A stretch of DNA of 64,000 nt, from the NCBI GenBank assembly GCA_910585545.1, contig CAJUFN010000001.1, positions 62,001-126,000 on the forward strand, read 5' to 3'. Made by a program: the position numbers and the translations under genes. This DNA is from an uncultured Lachnospiraceae bacterium. Its GTDB lineage: Bacteria > Bacillota > Clostridia > Lachnospirales > Lachnospiraceae. Within the stretch, counting starts at the first letter, position 1. Each line of letters begins with the position of its first letter. The notes beneath the pieces were generated by a model. That model had not been told where the DNA came from and searched no databases. It saw nothing but the letters and a program-made list of their open reading frames with translations. Shown here one piece after another: positions 58,401-64,000 of this stretch.

Positions 58401-59045
58401 ATGGCAGAGAACAACACGATTATTACAATAGGAAGACAATTTGGCAGTGCAGGCCGGGAGATCGGAAAGAAACTTGCTTCTTGGCTTGACGTAAAACTAT
58501 ATGACAAAGAAATGCTTGATCGAGCTGCAAAAGAAAGCGGTATTTGCCAGGAATTATTTGAAACACATGATGAAAAGCCTACAAACAGCTTTTTATATTC
58601 CTTGGTAATGGATACGTATTCTTTAGGTTATGCTTCCAGCAGCTATACGGATATGCCGATTAATCACAAAGTATTTCTGGCACAATTTGATGCGATAAAA
58701 AAGATTGCTGATGAAGGACCTTGTATTTTAGTCGGAAGATGTGCAGATTATGCGTTAGAGCATTATCCAAATCACGTAAGTGTATTCATCCATGCTGATA
58801 TAAATGCAAGAATCAGAAGGATTGCACGTATCTATGAACTCACTGATGCCAAGGCAAAAGATATGATTCTTAAAGCAGATAAAAAACGCGCCAGCTATTA
58901 TAATTATTATACCAATAAGCGCTGGGGTGATGCAGCCGGTTATGATTTATGTCTTTGCAGTTCCAAACTTGGTATTGACGGAACAGCAGAAGCTATCAGA
59001 CAATATGTAGAACTAAAAGAATCTACTAAAGATTCTAAAATCTGA
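58401..59045 (+). CDS. Cytidylate-kinase-like family protein
   Basis: 214 aa from ATG 58401, 11 bases after AAAGGAG; an in-frame ATG at 58380 has no such site. P-loop variant GRQFGSAGREIGKKLA, then LYDKEMLDRAAKESGI, CILVGRCADYALEHYPNHVSVFIHAD, and KKRASYYNYYTNKRWGDAAGYDLCLCSSKLG. This is the cytidylate_kin2 family, common in Lachnospiraceae. True CMP kinase activity is uncertain, because a separate Cmk usually exists. Ends before a strong bidirectional terminator. Confidence 0.88.
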   Translation: MAENNTIITIGRQFGSAGREIGKKLASWLDVKLYDKEMLDRAAKESGICQELFETHDEKPTNSFLYSLVMDTYSLGYASSSYTDMPINHKVFLAQFDAIKKIADEGPCILVGRCADYALEHYPNHVSVFIHADINARIRRIARIYELTDAKAKDMILKADKKRASYYNYYTNKRWGDAAGYDLCLCSSKLGIDGTAEAIRQYVELKESTKDSKI

Positions 59046-59082
59046 TTTTTTATGCTGATTTTTTTATATAGTACAGAAGATT

Positions 59083-59122
59083 AAAAAATTTCCCGGAAGT
59101 TTATTCTTTCGGGAAATTTTTT
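59083..59122. terminator. Bidirectional terminator between convergent genes
   Basis: AAAAAATTTCCCGGAAG (59083-59099) pairs with CTTTCGGGAAATTTTTT (59106-59122) with one G-U and a six-base loop. T tracts on both strands serve the kinase-like gene (plus) and the TtcA-like gene (minus). Confidence 0.9.
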
Positions 59123-59129
59123 TGGACTT

Positions 59130-59867
59130 TTATTTTCGTGTATGTGATGTCCGTTCTGGCCATCCTTGAATATTGCCATTTAAAATAGCAGTAAACATCC
59201 GTTCTTTCGCACCTGGATTTTCCAGATTCAATTGCTTGACTAAATTTTTTGCATATTCTCGTTTTGTAAAACCATCAATCGGACAACGGCTTTTGGATAC
59301 CGGAAGATTGTATTTATTCTCAAATCCAATGACATCCGCCTCATTTACAAACATTAAAGGACGTATTACGGTAAGCTTTGTACGATCAAGATATGTCTTT
59401 GGTGAAAAAGAATGAAAACGTCCTTCGAAAATCATGGATAACAACATGGTTTCGATTATATCATCTTTGTGATGACCATAGGCAACTTTATTACATGCTA
59501 AAGTTTTAATCGCGTCATTCAAAGCCCCTTTTCGCATCTTTGCACATAACGAACAAGGATTTGTCTCTTTACGTTCTTCAAACAAAATATGAGCAATATC
59601 TGTTTTTACGATCGTATATGGAACTTCTAATTCTTCGCATAACGCTTTTATTGGCTCTGTATCGAATTTTTCATAACCTAGGTCAACCGTAATTGCACTA
59701 AGCTTAAAACTCTTTGGATAAAAGCGTCTAAGGCCGTGAAGCGCGTAGAGTAGTGTAAGACTGTCTTTCCCTCCAGAGATACCGACTGCAATATGGTCTC
59801 CTTCTTCAATCATCTGATATTCATCTACTGCCTTACGAGTATAGCTTAAGAGTTGTTGTAATTTCAT
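59130..59867 (-). CDS. TtcA-like tRNA thiolation ATPase
   Basis: 245 aa from the ATG at 59867 (AAGGA upstream on minus); a longer open frame to 59942 adds a non-homologous tail. PP-loop SGGKDSLTLL near 35-44, then NPCSLCAKMRKGAL (CxxC) and a late KSRCPIDGFTKREY cysteine, the TtcA-group pattern for a [4Fe-4S] cluster. The family makes 2-thiocytidine at tRNA position 32 in enterobacteria. In Firmicutes the exact substrate of such homologues is less certain. Stands alone between two plus-strand genes. Confidence 0.85.
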   Translation of the reverse strand: MKLQQLLSYTRKAVDEYQMIEEGDHIAVGISGGKDSLTLLYALHGLRRFYPKSFKLSAITVDLGYEKFDTEPIKALCEELEVPYTIVKTDIAHILFEERKETNPCSLCAKMRKGALNDAIKTLACNKVAYGHHKDDIIETMLLSMIFEGRFHSFSPKTYLDRTKLTVIRPLMFVNEADVIGFENKYNLPVSKSRCPIDGFTKREYAKNLVKQLNLENPGAKERMFTAILNGNIQGWPERTSHTRK

Positions 59868-59935
59868 AAATTTTAAAATCCTTTCTTTTTTCCACGAATT
59901 ATTGTAACAGATTTTAAAGAAAAAGCACAGACTTT

Positions 59936-59965
59936 TTGACAAAGCCTTGCAAATTGTGGTACTCT
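59936..59965 (+). promoter_or_regulatory. Possible promoter of the 60-kb membrane protein gene
   Basis: Perfect TTGACA at 59936-59941, an 18-base spacer and TACTCT at 59960-59965, 46 bases before the ATG. The -10 box matches only three of six positions, so the call is tentative. Confidence 0.4.
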
Positions 59966-60010
59966 TATATGAGAGTAAAATATGTAAAAATAGGAAGCGG
60001 AGAGTATCTT

Positions 60011-60919
60011 ATGGGAATGGAAAAAAATGAAACATCAGAAGGCAGTTTATTTTCTTTATTTTTAGGTTGCCTGGCAATTTTAGGAGCGATTGCGTTAGTG
60101 GCGGTACAAGTATTGTATATAACGTTTGGAAAGTCAAAAGGATTAATTTATTCTTCGGACATGCTGTTTTTTTCGGGATGTGCCGTTGCACTGTGCCTGA
60201 TTCATATGTCAATTCTTTTATTTGGCGGAAGAAATATGAAAAGGATCTTTGTGATCGTGATTAGTTGTATTATGCTTGTTGGTGCAGTTGGTCTGATTGG
60301 TTATGGATATATGCATACAAAAGCGCAGGAGAGTCTTATAAGAACAGTTTCACCAGATAAAAATTATGCTGCAATTTTTAAGACAGATTCCAACAGCGGC
60401 AAAATTAGATATTATCGTGATTTTTATACGTTGTTTGGAAAAGAAAAAGAAGTAATTCCTTTTACCTCAAAAGAAAAGTTACATTGCCAGTGGGTTAGCA
60501 ACGATGTATGTGCGGTAACCGGTATTTCTAAAGACGGCGATATCTGGCAATATGCAGCTACGTTTGGAGATCGGGGAGATGGTATAACCTATTCGAATAT
60601 GATCAATTCTTTATCGGTAGAATGGCTTGCAAGTAATGGCAAAAAGAATAACCAATTAGAAGTAACCAAAGAGAAGATTATCGTAAACATTGATGGAGTA
60701 AAAGAAGAATTCGATTTTGAAAACTGCGTTCAATATGGAACCCTTGCACTCGTATTGTGTGATGAAGAGAATGAAGCGAAATGGATGATTTCACTTAATG
60801 AGGATGCACATTTAGATCCAGAACTGCTTACCGTAGAAAAAAATGGAACCTGCAGCCTCCTTAAAGTGTCTATGGAAAAGGAAAAACCAATTATTTTTAC
60901 TTCAATGGGAAACAACTAA
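60011..60919 (+). CDS. Membrane protein of unknown function with extracytoplasmic domain
   Basis: 302 aa from ATG 60011 (GCGGAG upstream). Three membrane helices at about 16-41, 51-72 and 78-100. A C-terminal domain of about 195 residues of beta character begins SPDKNYAAIFKTDSNSGKIRYYRD and includes WVSNDVCAVTGISKDGDIWQYAATFGDRGDG. The last pattern resembles a propeller-like or lipoprotein-type sensor module, but I do not recognise the family. It stands alone between a minus-strand TtcA-like gene and a minus-strand recombinase. Confidence 0.7.
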   Translation: MGMEKNETSEGSLFSLFLGCLAILGAIALVAVQVLYITFGKSKGLIYSSDMLFFSGCAVALCLIHMSILLFGGRNMKRIFVIVISCIMLVGAVGLIGYGYMHTKAQESLIRTVSPDKNYAAIFKTDSNSGKIRYYRDFYTLFGKEKEVIPFTSKEKLHCQWVSNDVCAVTGISKDGDIWQYAATFGDRGDGITYSNMINSLSVEWLASNGKKNNQLEVTKEKIIVNIDGVKEEFDFENCVQYGTLALVLCDEENEAKWMISLNEDAHLDPELLTVEKNGTCSLLKVSMEKEKPIIFTSMGNN

Positions 60920-60935
60920 AAAAAGAAAACCAAGG

Positions 60936-60967
60936 TTAAGGGAGCTCTCTATGGCTCCCTTAATTTT
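60936..60967. terminator. Bidirectional terminator overlapping the recombinase 3' end
   Basis: TTAAGGGAGC (60936-60945) pairs with GCTCCCTTAA (60954-60963), loop of eight, followed by TTTT. The stop codon of the minus-strand recombinase (60949-60951) lies in the loop, and the right arm is recombinase coding sequence. Confidence 0.85.
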
Positions 60968-62028
60968 ACGGCATTAGCTGCAGAACGACGCCTGTCTTCG
61001 TCAATCGCAGCATAATGTTTCTTTGTCGTATTTACATCTTTATGACCTAACACATCTGCAACCAGATAAATATCTCCTGTTTCTTTATATAAAGAAGTTC
61101 CATAAGTGCTTCGTAACTTATGCGGGGTAATCTTTTTATTTGGCGTAATCTGCCGTGCATATTTTTTGACCATATTTTCCACTGCCTGTATTCCTATGCG
61201 GCGTTTTTGTATTGATAAAAACAGCGCTGTTTCGTGTCCTGGAAGAGGGGTGCAGAGCTTACGTTCTGTCACAAGATATCTTTCTAGCGTTTGCTGGACT
61301 TCTGTACCAAAATAGACAATCATTTCGTTGCCGCCTTTTCGAATGACCCGAATACTATTATTTTTAAAATCTACGTCTTGAATATCTAAGCCCACACATT
61401 CTGATACACGAATTCCTGTGCCAAGAAGCAATGTAAGAATTGCCAGATCACGTAATTTTGTCTTTTCATAATATAATTTGCGCTGACCGGTCAACTGTTC
61501 TCCACAAGACTCCACATAATCCAAAAGCATAGAAACCTCATCCGCATCTAGCCTGATGATTGCCTTTTCATGAAGCTTTGGCATTTCTACAAGCAACGTT
61601 GGATTCTTCGTGATTAACTGCCGTTTATAAAAATATTTATATAAACTTCGAAGTGCTGACATCTTACGCGACAATCCTTTTTCACCATTTGTAATCTGCT
61701 TATCCTCACTTTGATATACTTTCAGATAATCTTGATATTCCTCCAAATCCATGGGTTCTACAAGCTCTAAATCCTGAATTTTAAAATCAGCCATCTGATA
61801 ACTCTGAAATCTAGGATGATGTTCGATTAAAAACCGAAAAAAGACACGGATATCATATGCATAAGAAATTCTTGTTCGTGCAGATGTAGTTGGCTCTATC
61901 GCCCGAAAATAATCTCTGGTAAAACCTGGCATTGTCTGAAGAACTTCGCGTAATAACAGCGTATTATCAATATAAGATTGCTCATGGTATGTTTTAGGTT
62001 TTGATGTATATGTATTCGAAGAACTCAT
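60949..62028 (-). CDS. Xer-like tyrosine recombinase
   Basis: 359 aa from the ATG at 62028 (GGAGG 10 bases upstream on minus; a TTG at 62037 is the alternative). N-terminal SAM-like DNA-binding domain (about 55-160). The C-terminal catalytic domain has Arg in GTGIRVSE, Lys in RKGG, HKLRST, GHKDV and the nucleophile Tyr in HYAAI. It lacks the N-terminal AP2-like or zinc domains of ICE and phage integrases, and no mobile genes flank it, so a chromosomal Xer-type resolvase (XerS-like length) is favoured. An imperfect inverted repeat lies upstream. Confidence 0.85.
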   Translation of the reverse strand: MSSSNTYTSKPKTYHEQSYIDNTLLLREVLQTMPGFTRDYFRAIEPTTSARTRISYAYDIRVFFRFLIEHHPRFQSYQMADFKIQDLELVEPMDLEEYQDYLKVYQSEDKQITNGEKGLSRKMSALRSLYKYFYKRQLITKNPTLLVEMPKLHEKAIIRLDADEVSMLLDYVESCGEQLTGQRKLYYEKTKLRDLAILTLLLGTGIRVSECVGLDIQDVDFKNNSIRVIRKGGNEMIVYFGTEVQQTLERYLVTERKLCTPLPGHETALFLSIQKRRIGIQAVENMVKKYARQITPNKKITPHKLRSTYGTSLYKETGDIYLVADVLGHKDVNTTKKHYAAIDEDRRRSAANAVKLREP

Positions 62029-62100
62029 AGAAAACAAACCTCCATTTTAAGTTTTATTTGAGTAATATCATACCATAGCTTGAATTCTATGTCTACATCT

Positions 62101-62142
62101 TTTGGAAAAATCAGCATTTGTCGTATAGATTGATTTTCCAAA
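62101..62142. repeat. Imperfect inverted repeat upstream of the recombinase gene
   Basis: TTTGGAAAAATCA (62101-62113) and TGATTTTCCAAA (62131-62142) are inverted copies differing by one extra A, separated by 17 bases. It lies 73 bases upstream of the recombinase start in a 157-base intergenic stretch (62038-62194). It could be a recombinase or regulator site, but the spacing is larger than the six to eight bases of a standard dif core. Confidence 0.5.
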
Positions 62143-62174
62143 GAAAAGATACCGGTTAGCCTGGTATCTTTTCT
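62142..62174. terminator. Terminator of the panBCD operon
   Basis: AGAAAAGATACC (62142-62153) and GGTATCTTTTCT (62163-62174) form a perfect 12-bp stem with a nine-base loop. On the minus strand it lies 21 bases after the panD stop and ends in TCTTTTCTTT. Confidence 0.85.
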
Positions 62175-62194
62175 AAAACCAACTGATTTGCAAA

Positions 62195-62584
62195 TTACAT
62201 ATCTTCTAGTTTACCATGTTTTTCGTATCTGGTGACTCTTGATATTTTGTTATCTTCATCTACAAATACTACTTTAGGCGGATTTTCCTTTACCTCTTCT
62301 GGGGTCATCTGTGCATAGCACATTATGATTATCTTATCACCTGTCTGAACACATCTTGCAGCAGCTCCATTGAGACATATCATTCCGCTGCCTCTTTCTC
62401 CTGCAATTGTGTATGTCTCAAATCTGTTCCCATTATTTATATCTACGATACTTACCTTTTCATACTCCAAAATTCCGGCACTGTCAAGTAAGTCTTCGTC
62501 TACAGTGATGCTTCCCACATAATCAAGTTCTGCTTGAACTACTGTAGCTCTGTGTATCTTCCCCTTTAACATTTCAAATATCAT
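62195..62584 (-). CDS. panD: Aspartate 1-decarboxylase (pyruvoyl)
   Basis: 129 aa from the ATG at 62584, after CGGGGG; a longer frame to 62623 overlaps panC and adds a non-family tail. MLKGKIHRATV is the family start. The self-cleavage site is Gly24-Ser25 in YVGSIT, giving the pyruvoyl cofactor. Other marks are NGNRFETYTI and GSGMICLNGAAAR. It makes beta-alanine from aspartate for pantothenate synthesis, used directly by PanC encoded upstream. All six of its Arg codons are AGA. Confidence 0.95.
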   Translation of the reverse strand: MIFEMLKGKIHRATVVQAELDYVGSITVDEDLLDSAGILEYEKVSIVDINNGNRFETYTIAGERGSGMICLNGAAARCVQTGDKIIIMCYAQMTPEEVKENPPKVVFVDEDNKISRVTRYEKHGKLEDM

Positions 62585-62597
62585 ATTTAACCCCCGT

Positions 62598-63443
62598 TTA
62601 ACCTTCGTAAATAAAGTTGTCAATCAATCTAGTTTTGCCGATATAAACTGCCATAGCAACTAGTACAGGTGCTGTTATCTCCTTGACCGGTTTAACTGAA
62701 ACAGCATCTACAGCCTGGACATAATCTATTTTCGCCATAGGCTCAGTTTCAATAAGCTTAATCATTTCTGATACAATTTTATCTGCATCTTTTTCTCCTG
62801 CTTTTGCCATATTTTCTCCGAGCTTAACTGCTTTGCTTAAAATTAGTGCCGCCTTTCTCTCATCTTTGCTTAGATATGTATTTCTTGAACTCTTTGCAAG
62901 ACCATCCTCTTCTCTAACTATAGGGCAGCCCACAATTTCGATATCAAAGTTCAAATCTCTAACCATTCTTTTTATAATCGCAAGCTGCTGTGCATCCTTT
63001 TGACCAAAGTAAGCTCTGTCGGGATTTACAATATTAAAAAGTTTCGATACTACTGTGCATACACCCCTGAAATGTATTGGTCGTGATTTTCCACAAAGCT
63101 CCGCTGAAAGACTTTCCATGTTTACATATGTTGAAAAATCGTCAAAATACATATTTTCTGGCTCAGGATTAAATATTAAATTAGCACCTGCCTCCTCACA
63201 TAGTATAGCATCCCTTTCCAAATCCCTCGGATAGCTTTCCAAATCTTCCCCTACTCCAAATTGAGTTGGATTTACAAAATCACTGACAACGACTCTATCA
63301 TTTTCTGAAACAGCCCTTGTAATTAAACTCTTATGTCCTTCGTGCAAAAATCCCATAGTAGGAACAAGACCTACTGTAAGACCTTCTTTCTTCCATTCTT
63401 TGACTATAGCTCTAACTTCATCTACGGTTTTTACTATTTTCAT
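62598..63443 (-). CDS. panC: Pantothenate synthetase
   Basis: 281 aa, normal length. Nucleotidyl-transferase motifs are VGLVPTMGFLHEGHKSLI (HxGH) and SSRNTYLSKDER (KMSKS-like). Other conserved parts are DFVNPTQFGVGEDLESYPRD and RAYFGQKDAQQLAII. It joins pantoate and beta-alanine using ATP. It is placed 11 bases after panB and 13 before panD. Of its 14 Arg codons, 13 are AGA or AGG, one is CGA and none is CGT or CGC, unlike the CGT-using genes in the rest of the window. Confidence 0.96.
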   Translation of the reverse strand: MKIVKTVDEVRAIVKEWKKEGLTVGLVPTMGFLHEGHKSLITRAVSENDRVVVSDFVNPTQFGVGEDLESYPRDLERDAILCEEAGANLIFNPEPENMYFDDFSTYVNMESLSAELCGKSRPIHFRGVCTVVSKLFNIVNPDRAYFGQKDAQQLAIIKRMVRDLNFDIEIVGCPIVREEDGLAKSSRNTYLSKDERKAALILSKAVKLGENMAKAGEKDADKIVSEMIKLIETEPMAKIDYVQAVDAVSVKPVKEITAPVLVAMAVYIGKTRLIDNFIYEG

Positions 63444-63454
63444 CGTTCTATCTC

Positions 63455-64000
63455 CTAATATAACTTGTTAATTACATCTTCTGAAATTTTAAATGTGTGT
63501 TCAGGTGCTGGAAAGCTTCCCTGTTTAGTTTCTTCTATATATGCAGCAAAGGCTTCCTTCATTACATGTCCTACCTTTGCGAATTGTTTTACGAATTTAG
63601 GTGTAAAGTCAGAGAACATTCCAAGCATGTCCTGATAAACGAGAATCTGTCCATTGCAGCCAACTCCTGCGCCTATTCCTATTGTAGGAATATTAATGCT
63701 TTCAGAAATAATTTCTGCTAATTTTGCAGGTACGCACTCCAAAACAACCGCAAATGCTCCTGCTTCTTCAATAGCTTTTGCCTCTTCAATGAGTTTCTTT
63801 GCTCCCTCTTTACTTTTTCCCTGGACTTTAAAGCCTCCAAAAGCGTTCACTGACTGAGGTGTAAGTCCAATATGTGCCATAACAGGAATTGAAGCAGCTG
63901 TAATAGCTTTAATCTGTGGACAAACAGAGGCTCCACCTTCTAGCTTTACTGCTTGACATCTTCCTTCTTTCATGAGTCTTCCTGCGTTATACACGGCCTC
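63455..64000 (-). CDS. panB: 3-methyl-2-oxobutanoate hydroxymethyltransferase, 5' part outside the window
   Basis: The frame is open to base 64000, so the N-terminal third (about 90 residues) lies beyond the edge; the GTG at 63994 is not the start. Visible are NAGRLMKEGRCQAVKLEGG, PVMAHIGLTPQSVNAFGGFKVQG, VLECVPAKLAEIIS, PTIGIGAGVGCNGQILVYQDMLGM. It transfers a hydroxymethyl group from methylene-THF to ketoisovalerate, making ketopantoate. First gene of panB-panC-panD in transcription order. Confidence 0.94.
   Translation of the reverse strand, partial: EAVYNAGRLMKEGRCQAVKLEGGASVCPQIKAITAASIPVMAHIGLTPQSVNAFGGFKVQGKSKEGAKKLIEEAKAIEEAGAFAVVLECVPAKLAEIISESINIPTIGIGAGVGCNGQILVYQDMLGMFSDFTPKFVKQFAKVGHVMKEAFAAYIEETKQGSFPAPEHTFKISEDVINKLY

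Noticed and set aside
59868..59942. Extended N-terminus of the TtcA-like protein
   Set aside because: The extra residues are Phe/Lys-rich and non-homologous, and they overlap the region where the opposing gene's promoter would lie.
62101..62142. Canonical dif site
   Set aside because: Arms are separated by 17 bases and do not match the dif or difSL sequences I recall; recorded only as an inverted repeat.
62585..62623. Extended N-terminus of panD
   Set aside because: It overlaps panC, and the self-cleavage Gly-Ser would be displaced from position 24-25; ATG 62584 fits the family.

Overview
The window reads as chromosome of a spore-forming, mucin-active gut anaerobe of the Lachnospiraceae (Clostridium cluster XIVa). 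The reasons are low-to-mid GC, strong AGGAGG ribosome binding sites, sporulation genes (yqfC, yqfD, a SpoVB-type flippase, a BofC-like gene), an NfnAB bifurcating transhydrogenase, and a giant GH101 endo-alpha-N-acetylgalactosaminidase. I cannot fix the genus without a search. I saw no tRNA, rRNA, CRISPR array, prophage block or insertion sequence.

Layout. 1-5.3 kb: end of nfnA, nfnB, rubredoxin, a 424-bp gene-free repeat element, rlmH, an ABC exporter pair and a Dabb-domain gene. 5.4-16.8 kb: a Cys-rich small protein (minus strand), then two very large surface proteins, a CotH-kinase protein and the GH101 enzyme. These two share one C-terminal block (Ig-like, F5/8-type C, Ig-like, FIVAR repeats, KTGD-type anchor). 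16.9-21.9 kb: ACT/UPF0210 pair and carB without carA. 21.9-24.7 kb: a compact four-gene cluster (TraX-like, DUF5685, J-domain/TPR/Cys-tail protein, membrane protein) that I regard as the best candidate for an undescribed system. 24.7-32.9 kb: yqfC-yqfD-phoH-ybeY, SpoVB-like, BofC-like, small conserved genes, a folate-salvage ligase, miaB and a CmpB-like membrane gene. 33-42.7 kb: mutS-mutL-miaA, a PLP enzyme and two flavoproteins. 42.9-52.1 kb: radC and the cell-shape/division run mreC-mreD-pbp2-minC-minD-minE-rodA-mgsA-dac. 52.2-59 kb: a DUF378 gene (minus), TIGR01212 radical SAM gene, HlyD-like gene, ylmE, sepF, ylmH, lspA, rluD-like and a cytidylate-kinase-like gene. 59-64 kb: a TtcA-like gene (minus), an unknown membrane protein (plus), a Xer-like recombinase (minus) and panD-panC-panB (minus, panB cut by the window edge).

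Most of the window is housekeeping in tightly packed operons with overlapping starts and stops. The accessory or unusual parts are the repeat element near 2.4-2.8 kb, the surface-protein pair, the DUF5685/J-domain cluster, the large insertion in PBP2, and panBCD. The Arg codons of panBCD are almost all AGA/AGG, unlike the CGT-using neighbours. Four strong vegetative promoters can be read (before rubredoxin, the ACT gene, carB and mutS), together with eleven terminator-like hairpins. At two of these hairpins the downstream gene's ribosome binding site or start codon lies inside the structure.
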